A DNA stretch of 51,771 nt from Candidatus Falkowbacteria bacterium UBA2355 (GCA_002344425.1 DDTV01000020.1:1-51771), one strand, 5' to 3'; shown: positions 30,650-40,061, numbered from the stretch's first letter. Notes: generated by a model from the sequence alone, not told the origin. Numbers and translations are program-made.

Positions 30650-31322
30650 AAAAGAGTTAATCAAAAATTTGGCCGCGCTTAAAAGCGCTTCGATAAATCC
30701 CGACTGGATTAAACGCAATCGGGAAGTTTTGTCGTATCAAATTTTCAACGGCGCCGAATACGCCGATACTAAGCTTGGTTTCTTCGAGCGGTTTTCTCTT
30801 ATTTCCAAGCGCGTACTTCAACCGACTCCGATTGCTGCTTTTATCGCCGTCTTCTTGCTCGTCGGCAGCGTCTTTGCTTCACGCAATTCAACACCGGGCG
30901 AACCTTTGTATATTGCCAAAGCCATCAGTGAAAAAGCTCAGCTAGTCACCGCCTTTAACGAAACTTCAAAAGCCAAGCTTAATCTTGAGTTTGCTCGAGA
31001 AAGAGTTGCCGAGTTGGAAAAGGTTACGTCCAATGAAACTAATTCTTCAGAAGCCCGAGTTCAGGAATTGTCCGATGGTTTTAAAAAACAGATTGAATCA
31101 GCCAAAGCGCGTATTTCTAAAATAGAGTCTAATAAGAAAGCGCCGGTCAGCGAAGAAACTAATGAAGTGGTCAGCGCCGAAGCCGGTAAAGCTGACAAAG
31201 GATTGGAAATTTCTTTGCCTGCGCAAAAAGCTTTGGAAGAGGCCGAGAAATTGTTTAATGAAAAAAATTACAACGCCGCGGCTGAAAAATTAGAAGAGGC
31301 CGGCAAACAACTTGAAGAATAA
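30642..31322 (+). CDS. membrane protein with a DUF5667-like domain, probable anti-sigma factor
   Basis: 226 residues from the ATG at 30642 (30633 is an alternative). N-terminal cytoplasmic part (about 1-58), one membrane helix (about 59-80), then the segment NSTPGEPLYIAKAISEKAQL typical of DUF5667, followed by long charged coiled coils and a C-terminal helical hairpin (LEEAEKLFNEKNYNAAAEKL). Overlap with the sigma gene (ATGACTGA) and topology suggest it holds the sigma factor at the membrane and releases it on an envelope signal. This role is inferred from context, not from a known zinc-binding anti-sigma motif, which is absent. Confidence 0.8.
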   Translation: MTEKELIKNLAALKSASINPDWIKRNREVLSYQIFNGAEYADTKLGFFERFSLISKRVLQPTPIAAFIAVFLLVGSVFASRNSTPGEPLYIAKAISEKAQLVTAFNETSKAKLNLEFARERVAELEKVTSNETNSSEARVQELSDGFKKQIESAKARISKIESNKKAPVSEETNEVVSAEAGKADKGLEISLPAQKALEEAEKLFNEKNYNAAAEKLEEAGKQLEE

Positions 31323-31395
31323 CTCGGTTTACAGTTTTAAATGTTCAAGTCCCTTTGAACATTAGAAATTGTAAATTGAAAATTTGTCTAAAATT

Positions 31396-32145
31396 ATGTC
31401 CTACGTAGAGCGAATGGTTGTTGATGATGAAACAAAAGCGACCTTGCTGTACGACGAACATATTGTCCGCTATCGTTTGGCCGCGCCTTTGGCCAGCGGT
31501 CGGCGCGTGCTTGATATAGCTTCGGGCTCGGGTTATGGTACGGCTTTGCTAAAAGAAGCCGGCGCCGCCCAAGTTATCGGTGTAGATGCCGATTTCATTG
31601 CTGTTCGCGAAGCTAAGCAAGCTTACCCCGGAATTGACTTTAAGGTTGGGGACGCCGCAAAACTTAATTTCGAAAACAAAAGTTTTGATTTGATAACCTC
31701 TTTTGAAACCATCGAGCATCTGCCCGATGTTTCCGCTTACCTTGAAGAATTGGCTCGGGTTATCGATGATAAGGGTTTGGTTTTGATTTCGACGCCCAAT
31801 AAAACAGTTTTCGGACAAAAAAATCCCTTCCATATAAAAGAGTTTACCAAAACCGAGTTTGACGAAGTTTTGAAAAAACATTTTGCTCACGTAGAAATTT
31901 TGGAACAGAAAAACGCCTTATCTTCATATATCAATACCAAGGCGCCGGTTTCCATAAATATTAACGATCAGGGCAGCGAAGCGTTGTATTTTATAGCGGT
32001 TTGCTCCAAGCGAGATATTTCGGAAGAATTCGGATCTGTGGCTTCGATGAACGTCGCGGCATTACAGCGCTGGGAAAATAATCCGGGTTGGAAATTGATT
32101 AACTCTTTATATAGGGTTTTGCAAAAATTAAAAATTAAAAATTAG
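31396..32145 (+). CDS. class I SAM-dependent methyltransferase
   Basis: 249 residues. Motif I is VLDIASGSGYGTALL (about 40-54), acidic motif II VIGVDAD, then the SFDLITSFETIEHLPD segment typical of UbiE/COQ5-like small-molecule or glycan methylases, and LVLISTPNK. The substrate is unknown; placement before the S-layer-like gene may point to surface glycan modification, which is speculative. Start ATG at 31396, a TTG four codons upstream is less likely. Confidence 0.9.
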   Translation: MSYVERMVVDDETKATLLYDEHIVRYRLAAPLASGRRVLDIASGSGYGTALLKEAGAAQVIGVDADFIAVREAKQAYPGIDFKVGDAAKLNFENKSFDLITSFETIEHLPDVSAYLEELARVIDDKGLVLISTPNKTVFGQKNPFHIKEFTKTEFDEVLKKHFAHVEILEQKNALSSYINTKAPVSININDQGSEALYFIAVCSKRDISEEFGSVASMNVAALQRWENNPGWKLINSLYRVLQKLKIKN

Positions 32146-32147
32146 AT
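32119..32147 (+). promoter_or_regulatory. possible promoter of the S-layer leader RNA
   Basis: TTGCAA (32119-32124), 17 bp, TTAGAT (32142-32147), at the end of the methyltransferase gene. Transcription would start near 32155, the first base of the first leader helix. Confidence 0.4.
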
Positions 32148-32154
32148 TACTGTT

Positions 32155-32585
32155 GATGTATCAGCTTGCTATGCCAAACAGATAGTGAGTTGATACATCC
32201 ACGGTAAAACTTATTAAGACTTGGAGTTTTAATAAGAACTGTGGAGAGACCTGAATTATTTATAGTTTGGGCAGTAACGCAAAAAAGGTCGATTGTCTTC
32301 CCGGCAAGCGTTGCTCGATTTCTTCTGCCTTTGGCAGAGGGGATTGCATTATAAACCTTAAAGTTTTTTGAAAAGCTGGCTTCATGTTTGCTGCATGAAG
32401 TTTCGATACATCGATTTAGCTTTTCTCCGCATCTAGGTGAACATCATCTAGGGCGGGGCGTGAATTTCCCTATGCAATTTACTCCCCAGCAGCTTTGAAC
32501 TTATGTTCAACTAGATGCGGGGAAGCGGGATTCCGATTGATGTATTAAGGGCGATTCAAAAAATTAAAAAGGAATTAAAAGAATT
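32155..32585 (+). ncRNA. long structured leader RNA of the S-layer-like gene
   Basis: About 430 bases without an ORF but full of helices: GATGTATCA/TGATACATC (32155-32163/32191-32199); CCACGG/CTGTGG (32199-32204/32239-32244) enclosing CTTATTAA/TTAATAAG (32210-32217/32229-32236); TCTGCC/GGCAGA (32324-32329/32333-32338); GAAAAGCT/AGCTTTTC (32370-32377/32418-32425) enclosing CTTCATG/CATGAAG (32380-32386/32394-32400); a 19-bp helix with one mismatch (32425-32444/32503-32522) enclosing GGGG-N-GTGAATT/AATTTAC-N-CCCC (32455-32466/32476-32487). The GATGTAT/GATACATC elements recur near 32405 and 32538, allowing alternative pairings. No terminator before the gene. Confidence 0.7.
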
Positions 32586-35500
32586 ATGAATACTGTACGA
32601 AAGATTTTTGCTTCCGTTGTTGCAGTAGCTACTATCATCTCAATCAGCGGTTTTGGCGCTTTCAGCGTCAACGCAGCTGCGGTTGATGGTCAGTTGATCA
32701 AAATGAATGGTCTTTCGACCGTTTACTACTACAAGGGCGGCAAGCGCTTCGTTTTCCCGAACGAAAAGACCTTCATGACCTGGTACCGTGACTTCAACTC
32801 GGTCACTGTGATTTCACAGTCCGAATTGGAAAGCTACCCATTGGGTGGCAACGTTACGTATCGCCCAGGCGTGCAATTGGTCAAGATCACGACGATGAAC
32901 ACTGTATATGCTGTTGGTTACAACCGCACTTTGCACTCCATTGTCAGCGAAGCGAACGCCATTTCGCTCTGGGGCGCTAACTGGGCCAAGATGGTTCAAG
33001 ACGTTCCTGATGCTTTCTTCACCAACTATGTTGTCGGCTCTCCTTTGACTGCTGGCATGTATCCGGAAGGACAGTTGGTTAAGAAGTCAAACAGCCCGAA
33101 TGTTTACTACTACGATGGTTCAACCTATCGTCCGTTTGCATCCGAAGCTGCTTTCACTGCTAACCGCTTCAGCTTCGCGCACGTCGCGACTGCTCCGGAC
33201 AGCATGACCCTTACTCCGGTTGGTTCTACAATCTCCGGTGTTGACGCTAACTTGATTGACGTTTCGGGCGGCGCCTCTGGCTCCGTTTCGACCGGTACCG
33301 GTTTGTCAGTAGCTTTGGCCGCTGATACTCCGGCTTCGGCTAGCGTTCCTAAGGGCGCTTCTCGCGTTACCTACACCAAGTTCAATGTTACCGCTTCTAA
33401 CGACGGCGACATTGTTCTTCAGTCCGTAGTTGTTAACCGCTCAGGCGTTGGTACTCCGGCCGACTTCGAGAATGTTTATCTTTATGATGGCATGACTCGT
33501 TTGACGACTGGTCGCTCGATCAACTCGAGCACCAACACCGCCACTTTCAACAACTTGAATTTGACGGTTGCTCGCGGTACGACTAAGACCCTCAGCATCG
33601 TTGCTGACATGCTTTCAACCGGTACTGGTTCGGGCTCAAGCTCGCTCGGTATCTCGGCCGCTTCCTCCATCACTGCTGGTGGCGCCACTGTTTCCGGTAC
33701 CTTCCCGGTCTCCGGCAACGTTATGAGCATGACCAACGTTTCTGCTGGTAAAGTCACCATCGACGGTTTGGCTGGTATGAGCAACCCGCGCGCTGGCGAT
33801 ATGCAGGCCAAGGTTTCGACCTTCCGCATTGACGCTGACGCGGTTGAAGACCAGAAGATTCAGGGCATTACGCTCTACAACACTGGTTCCGTTCAGGCTG
33901 ACAAACTTTCGAACTTCAACTTGAAGCAAGCTGGTACCACGGTTGCTACCGCTACCGGTATGGCTTCAAACGGTTTGATTGTCTTGAATTTCACCACTCC
34001 GTTCGCGCTTGATCGCGGTGCTTCACGTACCTTCGATCTATACGCTGACATTGCTGGTACAACTCTCAACAGCCAGACGATCGACATCTATCTCGACAAC
34101 AGCGCTGACTTGTTCTCCATCGGCCAAACCTATGGCTTTGGTGCACAGGTTGACCGCACCGCTTTCGACGAAGCTGGCGACGCTCAGACTTTGACTGTTC
34201 AAGCCGCTCAGGTTACCTTGGCTTTCCAAGGTCCTTCGGTTCAGGACATTGCTACTCAGCAGCAGGATGTTGAAGTTTTCCGCTTCACCATTACCGCTCA
34301 GAGCAACATCGAAATCCGCAATACCGATCTTCAGATCACGGCTGATGCCGGCGGCGGTATCGGTTTAGTAGACGGTGGTGCCGCTATGTACAAGGACATC
34401 AAATTTGTTGATGTTGCTTCGAACACCACTGTTGCTGGTCCTAAGGACGTCGCTACTGGCGGTTCTGATACCGACCAGGAATTGGTTTACACCGATGTCT
34501 GGAACGTGAACGCCGGTCAAACCCGTACCATTAAGGTTACGGTCGACCTAGGCACCTTCACTCCGGTTGCCGCTGAAACCGTTAAGTTCTCATTGAACAC
34601 CTTTGACTCCGGTGATATCCGTAACTTGGATAACAACCAGACGATTGACCCGACAACTAACGTTGTCCCGTCTTCGACGATTGTCGGTAACACGCACCGC
34701 GTGAAGTCCGGCAGCTTGACCCTTTCCTTGGCTGCTACTCCGTCCGTTCAGACTTATGTCCACGGTACGGTCGGCGCCCAAATGGTTGGTGTCAACATGG
34801 TTGCTGGTACAGGTAAGGATGTTAAGGTTAACTCGGTTAAGTTGACCGCCAATGGTGCGGACGACTGTGCTACCGAAACCGACTGTGTCTTGAATGTTAA
34901 GTTGTGGGACGGTGCGACTCAGGTTGGTCAAACGAAGTCTTTGGCTTCTGCGGCTGATCCGACCGTTACCTTCGACAACTTGAACTACACGATCACCAAG
35001 GGTACTACCAAGACCTTGATTGCCACTGTCGACTTGAACACTATTACGTTCACTGCCGGCGCTGACACCTTGGAATTCGGTATTGCCGTGGCGACCGATG
35101 TTACCGCGCAGGATGTTGACGGAAACACCGTTACCCCGACCGGTACTGTTGATGGTCCTGATCACACGATCTCGGCCGCTGGTACCTTGTCCGTTGCCTT
35201 GGCTCCGGATGACCTCGAAACCGAGGGTCGTATCATCTTGACCGGTAAGACTGACGAAGTCTTGGGTAAATTCAAGTTTACCGCGGTTAACGAATCATTG
35301 AAGTTGACCCGCGTTACGATTGAACTCCCGGCCAACACTGCTGACGAAGTCAACAGCGTTAGCTTGTGGAACGGTGCTACTAAGGTTACCGGCGACGTTG
35401 CCGTAACTAACGCAGCTACTCCGTACGCGATGTTCAACTCCTTCACGACTGATGTCGTTGTTCCGAAGGATGGCTCTGCTACCTTGACGGTTAAAGCCAA

Positions 35501-36383
35501 CACCAACACCACCTCTGGCGGTGCTGACTCAGGCGCTACCATCACGGCTACTTTGGCCACCGATGCGGCTACTGACACCCAGTTTGAAGCGCGCGGCGTT
35601 TCGAGCAACACGGTTTTGGACGATGATGATATCAGCCAGACCGCTGCTCGCGACATGGTCCTTCGCAAGACGAAGATGACTTTGACCGAAAATGCGCTTC
35701 CGGCTACGACTATTATCAACGGCACTGAACAGGAAGTTTACAACTTCACTATCGCCGCTGATAACAATGAAGATGTTGCTATCAAACAGTTGATCTTCGA
35801 TGTTACATTGAACGACAACGTTGGTACCGACGACACTTTGACCCTCGGCAGCTTCAAGCTCTACCGTGGTTCGACCAACCTAACCGGTTTGGTTGACATT
35901 CACGCTCTTGCTGGTACCTCTATCGAGGCCGCCAACTTGGCTGAAGGTACGTCTCAAGCCATTGTAACCTTCGCTTCAGAAGAAGTTATCGCTAAGGGTA
36001 CGAGCAACACTTACTCGTTGCGCGCTACCTCCGGCGGTTACGTTACTCCGGCTGATGATGATACAATCACCATTACCTTGAAGACCGACGCGACTGCTCA
36101 GACCGCGACCCACGTCTACCTCGTAGACTTGGACACCACGGCTGCTCAGCAGACCGCTTCCTTGGGTCTCCAGGATGCTTCCGCTGTTACTGGTACTGAA
36201 GGCGCTTCGCCGACTTTGGCCGCTAACATGAACATTATCTGGTCAGACAACTCCGTTGTTCCGCACGACTACGATCTCGTTGACAGCGCTCTTGCTGGCA
36301 CCGACTCGACGTCTGACGGTTCATGGATTAACGGTTACTTGCTGAAGAACATGCCGTTCTCTGGCAGAACCATGAACAACTAA
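32586..36383 (+). CDS. S-layer-like surface protein with many Ig-like repeats
   Basis: 1265 residues. Signal peptide about 1-31 (ending VNAAA). Residues ~35-215 hold about three copies of a ~60-residue unit (GQLIKMNGLSTVYYYKGGKR; later GVQLVKI..NTVYAV and GQLVKKSNSPNVYYYDGS). The rest (~240-1240) is a string of beta-sandwich repeats of ~120-140 residues with recurring VxFxxLxxTIxKGTTKTLxxxVDL patterns. Only two Cys, few Lys-rich parts. Likely the main cell-surface protein. Codons are strongly biased to C-ending Phe, Asn, Asp, Ile and to AAG/CGC, unlike neighbours, as expected for a very highly expressed gene. A UUCG-loop terminator follows. Confidence 0.85.
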   Translation: MNTVRKIFASVVAVATIISISGFGAFSVNAAAVDGQLIKMNGLSTVYYYKGGKRFVFPNEKTFMTWYRDFNSVTVISQSELESYPLGGNVTYRPGVQLVKITTMNTVYAVGYNRTLHSIVSEANAISLWGANWAKMVQDVPDAFFTNYVVGSPLTAGMYPEGQLVKKSNSPNVYYYDGSTYRPFASEAAFTANRFSFAHVATAPDSMTLTPVGSTISGVDANLIDVSGGASGSVSTGTGLSVALAADTPASASVPKGASRVTYTKFNVTASNDGDIVLQSVVVNRSGVGTPADFENVYLYDGMTRLTTGRSINSSTNTATFNNLNLTVARGTTKTLSIVADMLSTGTGSGSSSLGISAASSITAGGATVSGTFPVSGNVMSMTNVSAGKVTIDGLAGMSNPRAGDMQAKVSTFRIDADAVEDQKIQGITLYNTGSVQADKLSNFNLKQAGTTVATATGMASNGLIVLNFTTPFALDRGASRTFDLYADIAGTTLNSQTIDIYLDNSADLFSIGQTYGFGAQVDRTAFDEAGDAQTLTVQAAQVTLAFQGPSVQDIATQQQDVEVFRFTITAQSNIEIRNTDLQITADAGGGIGLVDGGAAMYKDIKFVDVASNTTVAGPKDVATGGSDTDQELVYTDVWNVNAGQTRTIKVTVDLGTFTPVAAETVKFSLNTFDSGDIRNLDNNQTIDPTTNVVPSSTIVGNTHRVKSGSLTLSLAATPSVQTYVHGTVGAQMVGVNMVAGTGKDVKVNSVKLTANGADDCATETDCVLNVKLWDGATQVGQTKSLASAADPTVTFDNLNYTITKGTTKTLIATVDLNTITFTAGADTLEFGIAVATDVTAQDVDGNTVTPTGTVDGPDHTISAAGTLSVALAPDDLETEGRIILTGKTDEVLGKFKFTAVNESLKLTRVTIELPANTADEVNSVSLWNGATKVTGDVAVTNAATPYAMFNSFTTDVVVPKDGSATLTVKANTNTTSGGADSGATITATLATDAATDTQFEARGVSSNTVLDDDDISQTAARDMVLRKTKMTLTENALPATTIINGTEQEVYNFTIAADNNEDVAIKQLIFDVTLNDNVGTDDTLTLGSFKLYRGSTNLTGLVDIHALAGTSIEAANLAEGTSQAIVTFASEEVIAKGTSNTYSLRATSGGYVTPADDDTITITLKTDATAQTATHVYLVDLDTTAAQQTASLGLQDASAVTGTEGASPTLAANMNIIWSDNSVVPHDYDLVDSALAGTDSTSDGSWINGYLLKNMPFSGRTMNN

Positions 36384-36403
36384 GCAATTAGGCTGTTCTA
36401 AAG

Positions 36404-36433
36404 AAAAACTCCCCGCTTCGGCGGGGAGTTTTT
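36404..36433 (+). terminator. strong terminator with a UUCG tetraloop
   Basis: 13-bp stem 36404-36416/36421-36433 closed by TTCG, ending in T. Confidence 0.95.
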
Positions 36434-36441
36434 TGTTATGC

Positions 36442-36447
36442 TATAAT
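36442..36447 (+). promoter_or_regulatory. extended -10 promoter, leaderless
   Basis: TGC-TATAAT; the ATG at 36454 begins seven bases after the box. Confidence 0.65.
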
Positions 36448-36453
36448 GACTGT

Positions 36454-38664
36454 ATGTTAAAATTCAAAGCTTTAAAAAGCGAGATTATTTTTACCATAGC
36501 CGCCCTGCTTATCTTTACGGGTTTTGGTTTTTTTGTAGTACGTAATGTTTCAGAAGCGACTGTCAGTGCCGGCGCCCTTTCTACCGATGTTGCTTCCGGA
36601 GATAATGTTGTCGGCAGAGTAGATGCCAATTATCGAGTTGAGTTTGATACTGATATAAGCGCCACAGCGACAACTATCTCCATAGTTTTTCCTGCAAACT
36701 ATGCCGGTAATATTCAGAATGGGTTGATTGCGGATTTTAATAATATGAATGAAGCGATTAACTGCGGTGCGTTCGGATTGGTTTGCGGAGATCCTGGCAG
36801 GATTATTGTAGACGGCAATTCGGTTCTAGTTACGGAAGTAAATGGCAATCAAGCGACCAGAACAATTACCTTGACTATTCCGGCAACGGATTTAAGCGGG
36901 GGAGTTGTCTTCGGAATTTTACTAGGTATTACCAACCCGACCACTGCCGGAACAACCGGAACATTTACGATTACAACCAATGCCGCCGGTGAGAGTGGAC
37001 AATCGGGCATTGCCGGCGTTAGTTTGATTGCCGATTCCGCTGACCACTTGTCGTTTTCACCGGCTCCGGCGGGTTCGGTTTCCGGTTATGCTTTAACAAC
37101 TCAGCCCAAGGTTTCGGTTCGAGATGCTTATGAAAATCTGATTACTAATTTTGAAGGTGATATTACATTGAGTTTGGCCAGCGGCGGCGGAACACTGGGC
37201 GGCACTTTAGTTAAGCCCTTGGTTAATGGAATAGCAACTTTTACCGATCTTGAATATCGAGCCCTTGAAGATCAGGAAAGTTTTACCTTGGCGGCTGATA
37301 ACGCCGGCTTTCCGCAAATAGTTTCCGGAGCGGTTGTCTCCAATGTTGTTGCCGATCGTTTTGCGGTTACCGCCGGTCGAAACAGCAATCAAAATATAGC
37401 GGTGTCCGAACCCTTGGCTTATGAAGACTTTACTATCAGCGCCGTTGATGCTTATGGGCTCGTTGATACCGGCTATGACGCTTCAACCAAAACTTTTGAA
37501 ATTACCGGCGACGGCACATTAATGTCTACTCATATATCACCGGGTGGCTTTGCGCCAGGCATTCCAGCCTCAGAAGACATAGCGCTTGGCTTTGCCGACG
37601 GTGTTTATGATCCGCGCTTTTCCGGCATCTCCTTTACCAAGGCGGAAACAATTGAACTCTTTACCGTGACCAGTTTCAGCGGAGGCATTGAAGAATTTTC
37701 CGGATCAATTCCCAACTTGGTCGTTACACCGGCCGGTACTTCTGATTTTAGAATCATCCCTGATTCATATTCGGCTCAAATCGGAGTTCCGCTTGATGTT
37801 AGAATTACGTCCCTTGATAGCCGAGGAAACATAACTGACGCCGATGCCTTCGCAAGTCCCTATACCGGAACCATAACAATCACCAGCAATGCCGTTGGCG
37901 CTACAATCAATCCGGCTTCCTACCAATTTACCATCGCTAATAATGGTGTTAAGTATTTTGAGAATTTAATTACTTTTTCTCAAGCCGCTTCTAATATACA
38001 AATTACAGCAACCGATTTTTTGATAGATGGAAATTCTGATTTCATAACGGTTGGCGCCGCACCATCTAGCGGCGGGGGAGGAATAATCATTCCCGGTCCG
38101 GCGCCCTTCCCGCCGGCCAATTCTTCGCCGTCGTCTTCAACATCGAGCCCGGCCTTTCCGCCCTTAACAAATTCCGGGGAAGTAAAAGATTTAGAACCGA
38201 TAACCTGCAGTGGTAATATTTTGTCGCGAATTGCTTGCGAAGCCGAGTTGTTGGCGGTTAAAAAAATACTTATGCCATTAGGCATAGTTATTAATAGTGA
38301 AGATTGGCGCGCTTTAATAATAAGTTTCGGCGATTTGTTTAAGCGTACGCCGAGCACTGTTTTGGACTGGCAGGATATTATCAAGCTTTCACTTGGCCGC
38401 TGGCCTCAACAAAGCAATGCCCAAGCCGAACTCCAAGCCGAGCAAGATTTTAAGCAAATTTATTTGCGTGAAGCCAATCGCAATAACCCCAATGATGATG
38501 CCGCTATCATTATTATGGCTTATGGCCTGCGCCCGGCGCCTCGTAACCTTAATTCTGAGCTTTTCGCCCTGGGTATTTACCTTGACATTTTCAAACAAAT
38601 CCCGATTAGTGCAGGGGATTGGAATAAGTTAAGGGCCATTGCTTATTCGGGAGCTGTTCGATAA
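36454..38664 (+). CDS. large exported surface protein with Ig/invasin-like beta domains
   Basis: 736 residues. N-terminal membrane helix (about 12-32; anchor or uncleaved signal). About four beta-rich domains follow to ~540, with repeated patterns such as QPKVSVRDAYENLITNFEGD and PLDVRITSLDSRGNITDADA that recall Big_1/invasin-type Ig repeats. Next is a Gly/Pro/Ser linker (~545-585) and a helical C-terminal domain (~595-736) containing two similar halves (INSEDWRALIISFG; ISAGDWNKLRAIAYSG). Probably attached to the cell surface next to the S-layer; ligand unknown. The leaderless promoter sits just after the S-layer terminator. Confidence 0.78.
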   Translation: MLKFKALKSEIIFTIAALLIFTGFGFFVVRNVSEATVSAGALSTDVASGDNVVGRVDANYRVEFDTDISATATTISIVFPANYAGNIQNGLIADFNNMNEAINCGAFGLVCGDPGRIIVDGNSVLVTEVNGNQATRTITLTIPATDLSGGVVFGILLGITNPTTAGTTGTFTITTNAAGESGQSGIAGVSLIADSADHLSFSPAPAGSVSGYALTTQPKVSVRDAYENLITNFEGDITLSLASGGGTLGGTLVKPLVNGIATFTDLEYRALEDQESFTLAADNAGFPQIVSGAVVSNVVADRFAVTAGRNSNQNIAVSEPLAYEDFTISAVDAYGLVDTGYDASTKTFEITGDGTLMSTHISPGGFAPGIPASEDIALGFADGVYDPRFSGISFTKAETIELFTVTSFSGGIEEFSGSIPNLVVTPAGTSDFRIIPDSYSAQIGVPLDVRITSLDSRGNITDADAFASPYTGTITITSNAVGATINPASYQFTIANNGVKYFENLITFSQAASNIQITATDFLIDGNSDFITVGAAPSSGGGGIIIPGPAPFPPANSSPSSSTSSPAFPPLTNSGEVKDLEPITCSGNILSRIACEAELLAVKKILMPLGIVINSEDWRALIISFGDLFKRTPSTVLDWQDIIKLSLGRWPQQSNAQAELQAEQDFKQIYLREANRNNPNDDAAIIIMAYGLRPAPRNLNSELFALGIYLDIFKQIPISAGDWNKLRAIAYSGAVR

Positions 38665-38698
38665 AATCGCTAATATAAGCTATAAAACAGCTAATTTT

Positions 38699-38719
38699 CC
38701 CCGCCTAGCGGGGTTTTTT
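38699..38719 (+). terminator. intrinsic terminator
   Basis: CCCCGC/GCGGGG (38699-38704/38708-38713), three-base loop, TTTTTT. Confidence 0.88.
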
Positions 38720-38727
38720 AAAACTTG

Positions 38728-38756
38728 TTGACTATTTTAATAATTCGTGCTATACT
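38728..38756 (+). promoter_or_regulatory. promoter of the sigma-4/HARE-HTH gene
   Basis: -35 TTGACT (38728-38733), 17-bp spacer, extended -10 TGC-TATACT (38751-38756). Confidence 0.8.
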
Positions 38757-38782
38757 TCAAGTCGTCTTATTAAAATTATTGT

Positions 38783-39994
38783 ATGGCAGGAGAATCCATT
38801 CTGGACAAAATCATGACGCAAAAGCAGGCCGAGAGTATCGGTCGGCTTCATGTTGTCGACATTATCGAAGCGCTTTTAAGCCGCTTGGGAGACCGCGAAC
38901 GCGATATTTTAAAGCGTCGTTTCGGTTTGAATCAGGCCGCTAAATCAACGCTTGAAGAAATCGGACAGAGCCATAATTTGACCCGCGAACGCGTCCGCCA
39001 GATTGAAACCGGCAGTATTGCCAAGATTAAGAAACTCGACGAATTAACTTCCATTGTCGCTGATTTGAAAGCCTTGGTTACCCGCTTGCTCGAAGATCAC
39101 GGCGGTTTGATGGATCGCGAATATCTTTTCGACATTCTCTTGGTGCTCGCGCTTGATCGCGCCAAATCCAAAGAGGAAGACTTCCCGATTTATCGCAATC
39201 ATTTTAATTTTATTTTGTCCAAGATTATGGACGCCGATATTGCCGCGGTTGAAAGCCACAAGCATTTTAATCCGTCTTTTAAGCTCCGTTATCAAGAATT
39301 GGATCACCTTGAAGAAATGGCCAAAGAGCTTTTGTCCAAAGTTAAAACAACCAAGCGCCTCTTTGTCACTGATGAAATTTTGAAATTGGTAGGCGAATTG
39401 GAAAGCTTTAAAAAGCACGAAGATAAATTGAGCGGCAAAGAAACCCTCGAGTTGTCCGAAGCTTTGCGCGGCATTATTCCTGACGAAGAACTTGACGCCG
39501 CCAATTCCAACAAATCACTTTACTCTTTGATTAAGGCCATTGCCGAGTTGGAACAGAATAAATTCGGCCACTGGGGCCATAGCGATTCCCGTGAAGTCAA
39601 ACCAAAAACCATTAATGACAAGATTTACCTCGTTTTGAAGAACAACGGCAAACCGATGCATTATGAAGATATCTCCAAGAATATAAACGAGACTGGTTTT
39701 GACGGAAAAAAGGTTAATACGGCGACGGTCCACAATGAATTGATTCTCGACGACAAGTACGTTTTAGTCGGCCGCGGCCTTTACGCTCTCAAAGAATGGG
39801 GTTATTCCAAAGGCACGGTAGCCGATGTTATTGCCGAAGTTCTCAAGAAGACCAAACAGCCCATGACGAAGAAAGAAATCACCGAAGAGGTTATGAAACA
39901 GCGCATGGTTAAGAAGACAACGATTGATTTGGCCTTGATGAACAAGAAGCGTTTTGAGCGCCAGACCGGCAATAAGTACGCCTTAGTCAAATAA
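38783..39994 (+). CDS. sigma region 4 fused to a HARE-HTH (RpoE-delta-like) domain
   Basis: 403 residues. Residues ~25-85 are a full sigma-70 region 4 (LSRLGDRERDILKRRFGL, then LEEIGQSHNLTRERVRQIE). There is no region 2, so it cannot melt a promoter as a sigma would. A helical middle follows (~90-260). Residues ~275-403 form two winged-helix units of the HARE-HTH type found in RNA polymerase delta subunit and in eukaryotic ASXL proteins (INDKIYLVLKNNGKPMHYED; VADVIAEVLKKTKQPMTKKE). It likely binds DNA at the -35 position and/or RNA polymerase as a general regulator. It has its own strong promoter and terminator. Confidence 0.88.
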   Translation: MAGESILDKIMTQKQAESIGRLHVVDIIEALLSRLGDRERDILKRRFGLNQAAKSTLEEIGQSHNLTRERVRQIETGSIAKIKKLDELTSIVADLKALVTRLLEDHGGLMDREYLFDILLVLALDRAKSKEEDFPIYRNHFNFILSKIMDADIAAVESHKHFNPSFKLRYQELDHLEEMAKELLSKVKTTKRLFVTDEILKLVGELESFKKHEDKLSGKETLELSEALRGIIPDEELDAANSNKSLYSLIKAIAELEQNKFGHWGHSDSREVKPKTINDKIYLVLKNNGKPMHYEDISKNINETGFDGKKVNTATVHNELILDDKYVLVGRGLYALKEWGYSKGTVADVIAEVLKKTKQPMTKKEITEEVMKQRMVKKTTIDLALMNKKRFERQTGNKYALVK

Positions 39995-40003
39995 AGATTT
40001 TTC

Positions 40004-40037
40004 AAACACCCCTGTCCCTTGGCGGACGGGGGTGTTT
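40004..40037 (+). terminator. intrinsic terminator
   Basis: AAACACCCC/GGGGTGTTT (40004-40012/40029-40037) with inner GTCC/GGAC, then T run. Confidence 0.9.
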
Positions 40038-40061
40038 TTGTGCTAAAATTAAAGAGCGATT

